From Candidatus Hydrogenedentota bacterium (lineage in GTDB: Bacteria; Hydrogenedentota; Hydrogenedentia; Hydrogenedentales; SLHB01), in NCBI GenBank assembly GCA_019695095.1, contig JAIBAQ010000012.1, forward strand, positions 1-64,000: a stretch of 64,000 bases of DNA, in the 5' to 3' direction. The stretch's first letter is position 1, and every line of letters starts with the position of its first letter. A program made the translations under genes and the position numbers. The notes under the pieces are model-generated. The model was not told the origin of the DNA and ran no database searches. It was given only the letters and a program-made list of their open reading frames with translations. Positions 52,901 to 61,202 of this stretch are shown here, in pieces.

Positions 52901-53207
52901 CTAGCTGCATATACGCGCGCCCCGCGTCACGAACGTTGGCTTGGCGGTCGTTTAGCAGTTTCAGACAGGAATCGATGTATTCTGGAAGAACGCTTGTGGC
53001 TTGCGGATGCCGCGCGAGATACCACGTGAAATTGCTCTTGGCTTCGCGATACCGCCCCTCAGCGTACGCGCGCTTTGCGGTGACATAGGCTCCCTGCCCT
53101 TGGTAACCACGAAACAATAGGTATCCCGCGCCACCCAATACCCCAAGGCCAGTCAACACTGTCGCGATCAGAAGTATGCTTGCCAGCGGTCGCTTAAGCG
53201 GAAACAT
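49992..53207 (-). CDS. Large TPR-repeat protein of the exosortase locus
   Basis: 1071 residues: an N-terminal membrane anchor (ILLIATVLTGLGVLGGAGYLLF) and then TPR-like helices nearly to the end (typical units A-Y-x-x-G/A-x-x-x-A..., for example AKRAYAEGRYREAKSNFTWYL and AEAYLGLGRLDLARTYYDSA). This is like the PrsT-type TPR proteins that accompany exosortase, though it is a single-pass membrane protein rather than an evident lipoprotein. It probably lies in the periplasm and scaffolds export or assembly. GGGGGAAGAG precedes the ATG. It is divergent from the second TPR gene and upstream of exosortase. Confidence 0.87.
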   Translation of the reverse strand: MFPLKRPLASILLIATVLTGLGVLGGAGYLLFRGYQGQGAYVTAKRAYAEGRYREAKSNFTWYLARHPQATSVLPEYIDSCLKLLNDRQANVRDAGRAYMQLALATPSDRALTQQVIDFYLRHGLWRDLDFAVDLLLRVNPNDATLTLAKALACDNLGRTDQAKTAYQEMIQSGSAEPVVYGNLAILLLKKGLEEQGWQVLEKAQAEASDKKRIGVERARFLLEANDSSRAVQEIESALTAGADSADALLVAAKVYASSKQWDKARSFALRAIGKAPESADAYVIVFKTYLACGQAAEAISFLSQTDPYVLADNPQHYVLLAEAQIDAGLLQNANKTVEAFRTACPDNRIVPEYLDARRLMKQGQLTDAVSKLEVVVRQAPELRVARRYLGVAYLESGQRERAKNTLEIYLANNPNDEVALAIWDATFAEHPVSELTKTAVSLLESEAPYFGSLLSTGFSLSREKSGKGAGNEQIALARQLFERAIEQAPSAPGGYRELASLFLDQGDAESARSVLSRAEDAKVAAPELTLLRAALALGESDVEQAKKYFELELAESAITPERAFAWASLFADRGFLDAGLDLLRTLQASEPSAANHSELELDEIDLYLRVGNFEAASSVLGNLAEKYRDVTTMTTRLNDSRILIARALLISDDPQHRSAAERLTAEAEGIEPERTDAKVLRAYALLQHVPADVDGAEKLCAAARTANAPDAETYMISSEVASRKGDFATALSFASKAREASPEDPGAWVVLARAQLQAGRLLDAIQTLEKSTTLFPNNLAIVGYLARAYSDAKRFSEAEVLIERVEALQGGKSASYLRALLSMNRGNWAAAEGLLREIYALNQKDLAVIHSLAAAFSNQGKRNEAEEFLKQCTARQPDDPDLWIELGNFYLSEGTSVRIPDASSSYTQALVKQHNSWRALRGLLVVELLTNNPGAALGLCDRLLAQRPEDTEVLEQKAFILSRIPAQRAEALAIVQRVIDINPKPMLLFLRGSIRLDLKDYAKAIEDFQGFSQAGGVAPGNLKLLMAEAYLGLGRLDLARTYYDSAKEEAEGSSPSDRARLANMAARLGE

Positions 53208-53706
53208 CTCTTCCCCCGTCGCTGCTCACGGCATGCATCGTTGCTGGAAGAATGGTGCGCGATAGAAAATGTCCCCTTACCCTGACGCGATGTATGGTAA
53301 CATTGTCACGGTGATTTAGGCTACTCCAATTATCGGGCGGTCTAGTGGGGGTACAAAACGTCTCAGCTAATCATCAATCCAAATACCGAGCAGGCAGATT
53401 CAGAGGAACCAGAAAAGTGTCCAGATTGTGACAGTGGCAGTCTGTGCAGTTACTTGGCACAAACGCGTATCGGTACCAGCTCTGAAGTGCATTCGCTTAC
53501 CACGAGAACAACGTGAATGGGGGACATGTATCATTCCCCTGAGCGGGACCCGGAAATGTCTCTGATTCTCTCATTGAGTCCGAGGATGAACTTTCCTGAA
53601 AGTTGGTTCAGGCCGCAGGCAGCTGATTCTGCGATTCGTTTAGTGCGCGAATTCGTCAACGGTATTTCGCAGTTGATTTTGCCCTTTCGCATGAAAGGAA
53701 GTGGCT
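53208..53706. other. Divergent intergenic region between the two TPR genes
   Basis: About 500 bases. Two short ORFs on the + strand have no ribosome site and no recognisable product. The AAGGA before the ATG at 53707 is the only clear functional site. I see no strong promoter pair by eye, although both genes must be driven from here. Confidence 0.4.
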
Positions 53707-56652
53707 ATGCGTCCTCTATACGGTTTGTCCAAGCCCGTCTACGCCGCTGGAATCGCAGTCCTCTTTTTCCTCGTTATTCTCGTATCCTCGTGTGAGGCCC
53801 GCCGAAGTGAGCAATACCGGCTTGAAGCAGATGCTTACTTTAAGCTCGGGCGATTGCAGGAGGCTGCCGAACTGTACCAGGAAGCCATTGTGGTCGACTC
53901 ATCCAATGCGATGGCCAAGCTTGGCTACGGCCGATGCCTGAAGGCGGAACATAAGTTCGACGAAGCACTCGCAATTTTCCAGGAAGTCTTGTCCAGTGCA
54001 CCCCAGACGGGAGCCGCATACCTGGAGACGTCGAACCTTCTGCTTGACCTCGACCGCCCCGATGAGGCCATTCAGCTCGCTAGCCAGTACACGTCACTCA
54101 ATCCGGAACAGGGGGGACTGTTGCTGGGACGGACTTTTCTGGTTGTCGGGCGAAGCGCGGAGGCATTGGCGACCCTTTCCACATTAAATGAGCGTTTCCC
54201 CAATTCCGCTGACATCAAGGTAAATCTAGCTTTGGCCTGCCTCGCGCAGGGTCAAGCGAAAGAGGCAGAGACGCTGCTCAGGAAGGTGTTGGGCTCCGTT
54301 TCGACAACCTCTACTGCCGCCCGGGTTGCGCTCGTAGATGTCTATGAGACCTTGGGAAAGAGCACCGAGATGGTTGCGGAATTGGAGGACATGCTGGCTA
54401 GAGCCCCTGAGAATGAAGACACCAAATCGGTACTGGCGCGAAGCCAGGTCGTGGCAGGACAGCTTACTGAGGGGGAATCTCGGGCACGTGAAGCGGTGAC
54501 TACAGACCCTTCCTCCGGTTGGGCCAACTACGCGATGGGATTTTGCATGCTTCAGAAGGGCGCTAATGAGGAAGCTACAGGCTATCTTCAAAGAGCCTTT
54601 GCAGTCTTACCCCAGGAGACTCAAGTACAGATGGCATTGAGGCGCGCTCAGAACGGCAGTTCTGCAGCAAGGGGAGCGACAACTCATGCATCTGGTGCTG
54701 GCTTGAAGACTGAAGGGACACCTCCTTTAGAGATCCCAAAAGATTGGCGCACGCTCTGGAAGCAGTCCGTTCTCAACCAACTTTTGGAAGGTCGCGACGG
54801 GTTCCTCAAGGAAGGCGGAGAGAACCTGCGCGAGACGCTTGTGGCGGCGGCCATCTTTACCGGCAAGCATGCATTGGCTGAAGAATTGGCTCAGAGCCTG
54901 GCCGAAGATAGCCCCTTGCGCCTCTATCTGCGTGCTTTGAAGGAGGGTAACAGAGAAGACGCCTTAAAGGCCGTTGAAACATGGAGTACCCGAGACGACG
55001 ACCTTGGACTCCTTGGCCAAAATGCCTTGGGCTACGCGATGGCACTCTCAGGCGCACATGCCCGGGCCTTGCAGGCACTCACCGCGTGCAACCAGCGCTG
55101 GCCCGACAATGCTGTCAGTCTGTTCAATACCGCACAGGTGTTCCGAATGGCCGGCATGTCCAGGCACGCAGCAAGCGTGTGCAGGCGAATCAGCACTGAG
55201 TATCCCAGCAACTCGGAAGCTCACGGGATGCTTTTTGCCATACTCCGAAGCAGTGGGCATGAATACGAGGCCTGCAGAGCCGCTGAAACTGCATATGCAA
55301 TATTCCCTGGGGCTCCTGAAGCCGCGCTCAATCTATCCCAGTCTTACCTGGACTTGCGCCGGCTCGACGAAGCAAAGGATGTGCTCAGTCAGGCTTTCGA
55401 GGCCGCTCCTGGAAAACCGGAGCTGCGCTTGGGACTCGCCAATATCCTGCTTCATGAAGGCAAACCGGATGAGTGTCTTGACCTTATCGCTGGGGAGACG
55501 TCCTCCCCCAATTGGGAAGGGCAAACGGGGGTGCTTTCGGCGTTGTGTTACACCATGATGCGCGAGTGGGAACCGGCTCTTGAAAAAGCCACATCTATCG
55601 ACGGCGCATCCCAGCAGCCAACAGCGCAGCTCATCAGGTTCAGCGCACTATTGAATATGGGCAAGTCCGAAGATGCGGTTGCCAGCCTGCTTCCGACGGA
55701 TACTGCAAAGCCCTCAGGAGACCGGGCAGGCCTGATTCTGATGCAGGCTGTGGGCCATCCCGCCGCCGGAATCAGCGACGCCGAATCCGCACTTGCCGCA
55801 GAACTCTCCAGAGACGCTGCCCTGGTGAGTTGTTTTGCACTTGGAGCAACCTATCAATCAGCCGGCCTGCACGATGACGCTCTGGAGGCATTTCAGGATA
55901 TAGAGCCCTTGGTGTCAGAGGGAGCACCCTGCCTTATCCGGTTTATGTTCACGAGTATGACCATGGCTGCCAGACTGCAGGATGTAAAGGACGGACTGAG
56001 GTCCCTCGCACAGCGCCATGCAGCGGTGCCGGGTGCCTGGCTGAACCTTGCCGCCGCACTTCGAGCGCTTGACGATGACATGGGGGAGCGAGAGTCCCTT
56101 GACAAGGCATTGGAAGCAGGACCAAATGATCCTAGTGTGTCGTTGCAGCGAGGCATGTATTTTGAGCGCAAGAATGATGCGCCATCGGCCATTAACGAGT
56201 ATCAGCGATTTCTAACACTCCGTCCGGACGACCCCATCGGAAACAACAATTTGGCCTACTGCCTGCTGACAACAGGTGGAGACGCGCAAAAGGCGCTCGA
56301 ATGCGCGCTCCGCGCCGCCAGAAAGCTTCCCCAGGACCCTCACGTCATGCATACGCTTGGTGTCGCACAATTGCGGTTGGGCGACCTTGCAGAAAGCAAG
56401 AAGAACCTCACGGCCGCGTTTGACAGACTTCCTGGAGACCCTGCCATAGCGCTGGATCTCGGGCAGCTTTCTATCCAGGAGGGAGACAGCCAAAAGGGAC
56501 GCCAACTGGCAACGGCTGCGCTGGCTTACGCCGATTACTTTGATTTGAACTTTTCTCGAAAGCAGGAGGCTGACGAGATACTTGCCAGACCTCCTGTACA
56601 GGAGCCTGCAAATGGTCAACTTTCACAAGCAGGCGACCTGCCTTCACCTTAA
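53707..56652 (+). CDS. TPR-repeat lipoprotein, PrsT-like
   Basis: 981 residues; ATG at 53707 with AAGGA seven bases upstream is preferred over the GTG at 53701. Lipoprotein signal: LVILVSSC with the lipidated Cys29. After it come about 20 TPR-like helical pairs, for example ADAYFKLGRLQEAAELYQEA and NNNLAYCLLTTGGDAQKALECA. The size and lipobox match the PrsT (PEP-CTERM system TPR lipoprotein) pattern better than the other TPR gene does. Location would be the outer or inner membrane, facing the periplasm. A terminator follows 100 bases downstream. Confidence 0.88.
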   Translation: MRPLYGLSKPVYAAGIAVLFFLVILVSSCEARRSEQYRLEADAYFKLGRLQEAAELYQEAIVVDSSNAMAKLGYGRCLKAEHKFDEALAIFQEVLSSAPQTGAAYLETSNLLLDLDRPDEAIQLASQYTSLNPEQGGLLLGRTFLVVGRSAEALATLSTLNERFPNSADIKVNLALACLAQGQAKEAETLLRKVLGSVSTTSTAARVALVDVYETLGKSTEMVAELEDMLARAPENEDTKSVLARSQVVAGQLTEGESRAREAVTTDPSSGWANYAMGFCMLQKGANEEATGYLQRAFAVLPQETQVQMALRRAQNGSSAARGATTHASGAGLKTEGTPPLEIPKDWRTLWKQSVLNQLLEGRDGFLKEGGENLRETLVAAAIFTGKHALAEELAQSLAEDSPLRLYLRALKEGNREDALKAVETWSTRDDDLGLLGQNALGYAMALSGAHARALQALTACNQRWPDNAVSLFNTAQVFRMAGMSRHAASVCRRISTEYPSNSEAHGMLFAILRSSGHEYEACRAAETAYAIFPGAPEAALNLSQSYLDLRRLDEAKDVLSQAFEAAPGKPELRLGLANILLHEGKPDECLDLIAGETSSPNWEGQTGVLSALCYTMMREWEPALEKATSIDGASQQPTAQLIRFSALLNMGKSEDAVASLLPTDTAKPSGDRAGLILMQAVGHPAAGISDAESALAAELSRDAALVSCFALGATYQSAGLHDDALEAFQDIEPLVSEGAPCLIRFMFTSMTMAARLQDVKDGLRSLAQRHAAVPGAWLNLAAALRALDDDMGERESLDKALEAGPNDPSVSLQRGMYFERKNDAPSAINEYQRFLTLRPDDPIGNNNLAYCLLTTGGDAQKALECALRAARKLPQDPHVMHTLGVAQLRLGDLAESKKNLTAAFDRLPGDPAIALDLGQLSIQEGDSQKGRQLATAALAYADYFDLNFSRKQEADEILARPPVQEPANGQLSQAGDLPSP

Positions 56653-56747
56653 CCGGGAGACTGCTCGCGCCACCCGACGAGGTTGAATGACCGAAGATTT
56701 GTCACCGACATGCTATTCTGCGTGCCTAATGCTCTCCATTTCGAGAG

Positions 56748-56776
56748 ACGGCGCCGGTGGATGGCGCCGCCGTTTT
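56748..56776 (+). terminator. Intrinsic terminator after the TPR lipoprotein
   Basis: CGGCGCC (56749-56755) and GGCGCCG (56763-56769) form a 7-bp stem with a 7-base loop GGTGGAT, followed by CCG and TTTT. It shares the order GGCG-CGGTGGA-GGCGCCGCC-TTTT with the terminator at 17281. The rest of the gap to 57070 holds nothing I can name; a short ORF across it is likely spurious because it contains this terminator. Confidence 0.75.
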
Positions 56777-57070
56777 ATTCGATGCAATCGACTACCAAGG
56801 CTGGAGCGTCCTCACCGCAGACCTCCACTCGCCCACAGTCATGGATTCATCTCGGCCAATTGATTGTCATCATCTCAGGTAAGATCGCGAATACTCCAGA
56901 CCTGAAGCGACATCAGGCTGGCAATCTGCTTTTCTTGCAACACAATGATAGGACCGTTCATGGAATGACGTGTGAATATCGTTCAAACTCGTCACGAAGG
57001 ATCGACGGCGAGACTAGGCTGTCCAGATGTCTCAGTCTGAAAGTGGTGTGAGGGCCAGGGCAAGGACTCC

Positions 57071-57748
57071 TCAGTAATGCAATTGCCAATCGTCCCACAC
57101 AATTTCCATGGGGAAGTCGGTATCAGGCGTCTGACAACATACGTTTATGATTATCGACAGCGGCTCGGCGTCAGTTACAGAGAATACACCTGAGAACTCC
57201 TGAAATTTGTCGCACGGAGCAACGAGGATTCTTGCCAAGGGAGGCCTTTGAGCGAGTGTCTTTTCAGTAGCTGAGTTTATCGCCGATACCAATACGACCA
57301 ACGTGTTCTTGGAGCGATTGACGGCCTTGAACGAGAGCTTGTACTGCCTGCCAGGCCGTATGTCGTTAACGACAGTGTGCAATTGGTTCCAGAACGAATC
57401 GAGACCGTCATTTGCCGACCATACTTGACGCATAGCGAATTTTCCTTCCGCTATCGTGCTGCTCTCCTTCATCAATTTCGAGTACTGGTTGGATTCTTGA
57501 CCGAAGCCCTTTGGCGCCGCCTCGCCGTCAATCCATTCTTCTACCCCCCCGTTTTCAATCAAGTTCGGCACCGGAGGTACTTGCGTCTTCTCCGCAGAAA
57601 TAAGCTGAACATACTCTGTGCCTGAGTTTTCAGCACTTTGAGATGGAAGTGATTGAGCAGGCTGATTTGGGTCGACCTTGGCTTTCTGACACGAAGAAAG
57701 AAGGAGAACCAATAATGCAAGTGAAGTCAGTGCTACACGGGTACACAT
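57071..57748 (-). CDS. Lipoprotein with a carbohydrate-binding-like domain
   Basis: 225 residues from ATG at 57748 (a GTG two codons upstream is possible). Lipobox LLLSSC with Cys20, then a Pro/Ser/Gln-rich linker. From about 62 to the end lies a beta-rich domain starting NLIENGGVEEW, with KLSFKAVNRSKN in the middle and FPMEIVWDDWQLHY at the end. The same pattern occurs twice in the protein at 61203-62438, and resembles the CBM4/9-like folds that start N-x-I-x-N-G-D-F. Probably binds polysaccharide at the cell surface; not shown. Confidence 0.7.
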   Translation of the reverse strand: MCTRVALTSLALLVLLLSSCQKAKVDPNQPAQSLPSQSAENSGTEYVQLISAEKTQVPPVPNLIENGGVEEWIDGEAAPKGFGQESNQYSKLMKESSTIAEGKFAMRQVWSANDGLDSFWNQLHTVVNDIRPGRQYKLSFKAVNRSKNTLVVLVSAINSATEKTLAQRPPLARILVAPCDKFQEFSGVFSVTDAEPLSIIINVCCQTPDTDFPMEIVWDDWQLHY

Positions 57749-58243
57749 TCGCACAATTTCCTGCCTCTCTACTCTAGAGCGCACCATGACCACAGATATT
57801 CTGTTTGATTACGTCGATTGATTCAACCCAATTTCGCATTGAAGCAATCTCCAATCGCGAGGTGGACTTGAAGAAGCGCCAAGGCGGTGGGACGCAAAGC
57901 ACTGAATCATGCGTGCCCCAGGGTCAACTCCCGTGAGGTTGAAGGGATAGACACGGTCTTGTGGATTCCTGCTGCGGCTTTGAGGGAGGTAGGCGTCACG
58001 TCGCGAACAATGAGTATGCCGCCGTTCGCGTAGTATCCGTTGAGGTCGAAGCGCAATGACGGTAGTGACCTAAACTGAAAAGGTCAGCATGATTTCTGCG
58101 ATTCGCGTGAATCTAGTATTGATTTGTTTGCAAAGCAATCGATATGGTCTAATCACCTTACGGGGACCGTGGTCCTGCAATAGAACTCAAAAACATGCGC
58201 CGGTGGGACGTCCGGTGATAATTGGGCATCTGAGAGGGCAGTA
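57749..58243. other. Divergent spacer with a possible promoter for the Wzz-like gene
   Basis: About 495 bases. TTGATT (58119-58124) and TATGGT (58143-58148) with an 18-base spacer form the best promoter for the gene at 58244. A GATTC-gcgt-GAATC hairpin lies near 58100-58113. No gene is seen in the rest. Confidence 0.35.
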
Positions 58244-59545
58244 ATGTCGCGCGAAATAGGTATAGTGCGTCTTGTCGTGCGGGCCATTACGATGGGTGCG
58301 CTGAGTGCGATCATCGTAGGTATATATTCCCTGACTTTAGAGAATCAGTATACCGCTACCGCGTCACTCATTCTGTCGCCGCTTCCCGTTGCGGTCAGTG
58401 AGTCGAAGGAGGACTCCAAAGCGGAGCACCCTGCAACAGAGGTGAACTTTCTGATGGCGAAGCCGCTGACGGTGCCCGACTATCGCATCCTGCTGACGAA
58501 TTCGGAATTGGTTGCTCACCTTAAAGAACGGTGGATCGAATCTCGCAAAGCCCGCGGTAAGACCAATACCAAGTTGCGTCTTGAAGAAGTCGCGAAGGCG
58601 ATGGCCGTTGACATTCGAATCTACAAGCAGACTGTGTACGATATTGTCTACCAGCCAATTATCCAATTGAGCTTTACCGCCAATGACCCCAACACCGCCG
58701 CGGAACTCGTGAACGAATGGGCGCAACAGGGCATTCTGCTCGCGGGCGAAATCGATAAGATGGGCGAGGAGGGGATGATTGACTTCCTTAAACGGCAATT
58801 GGATGAAAAGGCCGTTGAGCTTCAAGCCGATGAAAAGAAGATCGAGGAGTTGGAAAGCCAATTGATTCTCAAGAATTGGCAACAGCGTATCATGGACTTG
58901 GATATTCAGGTGACTAAGTTCCAGACCAGAGCCGCTGAATTGACAACCGAAATCTCGGGCGGACAGGCCCAATTGGCTCAGCTGGAGGCCATTCTACAGA
59001 ATGTGCCCGACAAGGTTTCCTTACGTAAAGCCGCTTCGGAAGACGCGTATTGGCTAATCGATGCCATGGGTAAGAAACCTGACTCCAAGAATATCCTAGA
59101 ATCGGAAGAGATCAACGATGTCCACGGGAAGATACTCGAGAAGAAGAGTACTGTGGAAACCGAGTTGCGCGGCAAGGAGGCTGAGCGGAAGGCTATCGAC
59201 GAAGAGTTGGCGCGCATGAAATCCGATATTGAAAGCCTCCAACGTCAAGTGGCTGAACACAACCGTTTGTATTGCGATGCCAAACGCGACCTCGAAACGC
59301 ATGAAGTCCAGTACAAGCAGTTGGCGGTTAACTACGGTGCCGCCCGCATCGCGGAAGCCAAAAATGTGCCCGACCTCAAACTCGCGAACAAGGCCGTGCC
59401 ACCCGACACAAAGACAGGGCCCCATCGCAGTCTTATGGTCATTGCCGCGGCTATGTTGGGCATACTTATTGTGCCGATTCACTATTGGCTCATGGTGTTG
59501 GCCAAAGTATACGTGGCTGGGGTTCGTGAGACAGTGCGCGCATAG
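58244..59545 (+). CDS. Wzz/Wzc-type chain-length determinant without kinase
   Basis: Inner-membrane protein of 433 residues. N-terminal membrane helix (GALSAIIVGIYSLTL), a Wzz-type beta/helical start (ENQYTATASLILSP), a long coiled coil (about 180-380, for example LDEKAVELQADEKKIEELES), and a C-terminal helix (LMVIAAAMLGILIVPIHYWL). No kinase motifs follow. The QYTATA and helix pattern is the Wzz family. GAGAGGG is five bases before the ATG. It is the second chain-length protein of the window, paired here with a second flippase 57 bases downstream. Confidence 0.85.
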   Translation: MSREIGIVRLVVRAITMGALSAIIVGIYSLTLENQYTATASLILSPLPVAVSESKEDSKAEHPATEVNFLMAKPLTVPDYRILLTNSELVAHLKERWIESRKARGKTNTKLRLEEVAKAMAVDIRIYKQTVYDIVYQPIIQLSFTANDPNTAAELVNEWAQQGILLAGEIDKMGEEGMIDFLKRQLDEKAVELQADEKKIEELESQLILKNWQQRIMDLDIQVTKFQTRAAELTTEISGGQAQLAQLEAILQNVPDKVSLRKAASEDAYWLIDAMGKKPDSKNILESEEINDVHGKILEKKSTVETELRGKEAERKAIDEELARMKSDIESLQRQVAEHNRLYCDAKRDLETHEVQYKQLAVNYGAARIAEAKNVPDLKLANKAVPPDTKTGPHRSLMVIAAAMLGILIVPIHYWLMVLAKVYVAGVRETVRA

Positions 59546-59602
59546 CGTTCCATGCGGTAAGCCTGCCCGTATGGAAGCTGCCCTACTCTGGGAACAACAA
59601 AG

Positions 59603-61057
59603 ATGATACGCGGGGGGTCAACATTCCTTCGCGGCTCCTTCCTTTCGACTTTGGGAATGGCAGTCACGATGGCGGCGGGAATTCTGGCGGCCGTCATATT
59701 TACCAACGCGCTCGACCGCGCAGGCGATAATAATGCCCCCGGAGTCTTCGCGTTACTCCTTCTCCTCAGCGAGTTGCTGATGCTGTTCAACAACTTCGGC
59801 CTGGTTTTCACGTTGCCCAAACTCATCGTGTCGTCCGCTCCCGATCGCCGAAATAGCGTTGCATGGTCGGCACTCCTCTACCAAATCATGACCTCCGTCG
59901 CTTTCGCAGTTCCCGTATATCTACTTTGGATCGTGGTAGATGATCCAACGGTGATTTCAACGAACGAAAGCTGGGTGTCCCTTTTCCCGTATTTGTGGGC
60001 GCTCCCTTTGCTAGTGCTGTTGGGGAATCTCCGCGAAAATGCGTTGGCCGCTCTTGCAGGCTTCGACCGCTACGGCGCACGCGCAGCCGGCCTGATCGCA
60101 ACGGCTATCGTGAATCTTGTCATGATCGTCGTGTTGCTCTGGTACCTGTACACTGGACTCACCGGCTTGCTGCTGGCGACCATGCTCACGTATCTCTTTG
60201 GCGCATTGTGGTTCTGCTACGCACTACCGCGATTTCGAAAGCGCGATGCCGATTGGCACGAGTATAGGAAGGCGGTCAGGTTCACTGTTCCGTTGTTTCT
60301 AAACAACCTTCTCGGTTTCGCATCCACACGTTGCGATACACTCATAATTGCGTGGCTCCTTGGCCCCGCCGCCGCAGCTTACTTTGAGTTTATACCTAAG
60401 CGATTTTCCGCCTATCTGAACCGGATCACCGTCTCTGCGCTCACTCCTTTTCTCCCAAGAATGTCCGCCCTTGTCGCTCAAGATGACCATGCCGAAGCCT
60501 CCCAGTTGCTCAATGCCGTCAGTTTTACTTTCACTGCCGCGGGATATACCGGAGTCCTGTTGTTGGTCGCAGTACAGGATTGGCTAGTCGGGCTACTGTT
60601 TCCTCCAGAATACAAATCGGCCCTAAGCTCCATGGGGCTGGTTCTTGCGTCGGGCATACTATGTTTGCAGGCGGGTATTGCCGGCCTGACCCTGATCGCG
60701 CTCGAAAAGCCCAAAGCCATAACCATCGTAAACGCGATTACTGCAATCTTGAGCCTCACTCTCAACATCATTTTCGTGCCGTGGTTGGGTATGGTTGGGG
60801 CGGGAATCGCCGCAGTGTTATCGGGAGCATTCTCAGATACCGCGCAAGTTTGGTATGTGTCGCGTTACGGTCTGCGCGTTTCTTGGACAAGATTCCTGGG
60901 GCTACATTTCCTTTTCTTGGCAGGTCTGGTGCTTTCCAGCGTTCTTGCGAACAGCATATTCGCCCTCACGTGCCCTCTGCTATTCGTGTTGGCGTGCCTA
61001 TCTAGCCGGATACTCCGCCTCGATGAGATGCGCAGTCTGGCTTCTCAGAAGGCCTAG
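59603..61057 (+). CDS. Wzx-type polysaccharide flippase, second copy
   Basis: 484 residues, 12-14 membrane helices, starting RGSFLSTLGMAVTMAAGILAAVIFT. Internal features such as FTVPLFLNNLLGFASTRCDTLIIAWLLG, and the C-terminal VPWLGMVGAGIAAVLSGAFS, are typical of MATE/Wzx proteins. Its role would again be flipping lipid-linked sugar. It is not close to the 32-kb flippase by eye. With the Wzz-like gene it may form an independent export cassette, perhaps for another glycan. Confidence 0.85.
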   Translation: MIRGGSTFLRGSFLSTLGMAVTMAAGILAAVIFTNALDRAGDNNAPGVFALLLLLSELLMLFNNFGLVFTLPKLIVSSAPDRRNSVAWSALLYQIMTSVAFAVPVYLLWIVVDDPTVISTNESWVSLFPYLWALPLLVLLGNLRENALAALAGFDRYGARAAGLIATAIVNLVMIVVLLWYLYTGLTGLLLATMLTYLFGALWFCYALPRFRKRDADWHEYRKAVRFTVPLFLNNLLGFASTRCDTLIIAWLLGPAAAAYFEFIPKRFSAYLNRITVSALTPFLPRMSALVAQDDHAEASQLLNAVSFTFTAAGYTGVLLLVAVQDWLVGLLFPPEYKSALSSMGLVLASGILCLQAGIAGLTLIALEKPKAITIVNAITAILSLTLNIIFVPWLGMVGAGIAAVLSGAFSDTAQVWYVSRYGLRVSWTRFLGLHFLFLAGLVLSSVLANSIFALTCPLLFVLACLSSRILRLDEMRSLASQKA

Positions 61058-61202
61058 CAGAGACACCGTGAAAGCAGTCTATTTGCCGAGCATCACAGAG
61101 CCGGCTTCGAGGAGTATCCTGCCCTTTGTTGAAGGGCAAGGCGTGGCCAATGCGCCAAGTGCGTCTTGGCAGTCGGGCAGACGTACGCGTTCAGACTTCG
61201 AG

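Noticed and set aside
56683-57051. 122-residue + strand ORF after the TPR lipoprotein
   Set aside because: It contains an intrinsic terminator and has no recognisable protein features.
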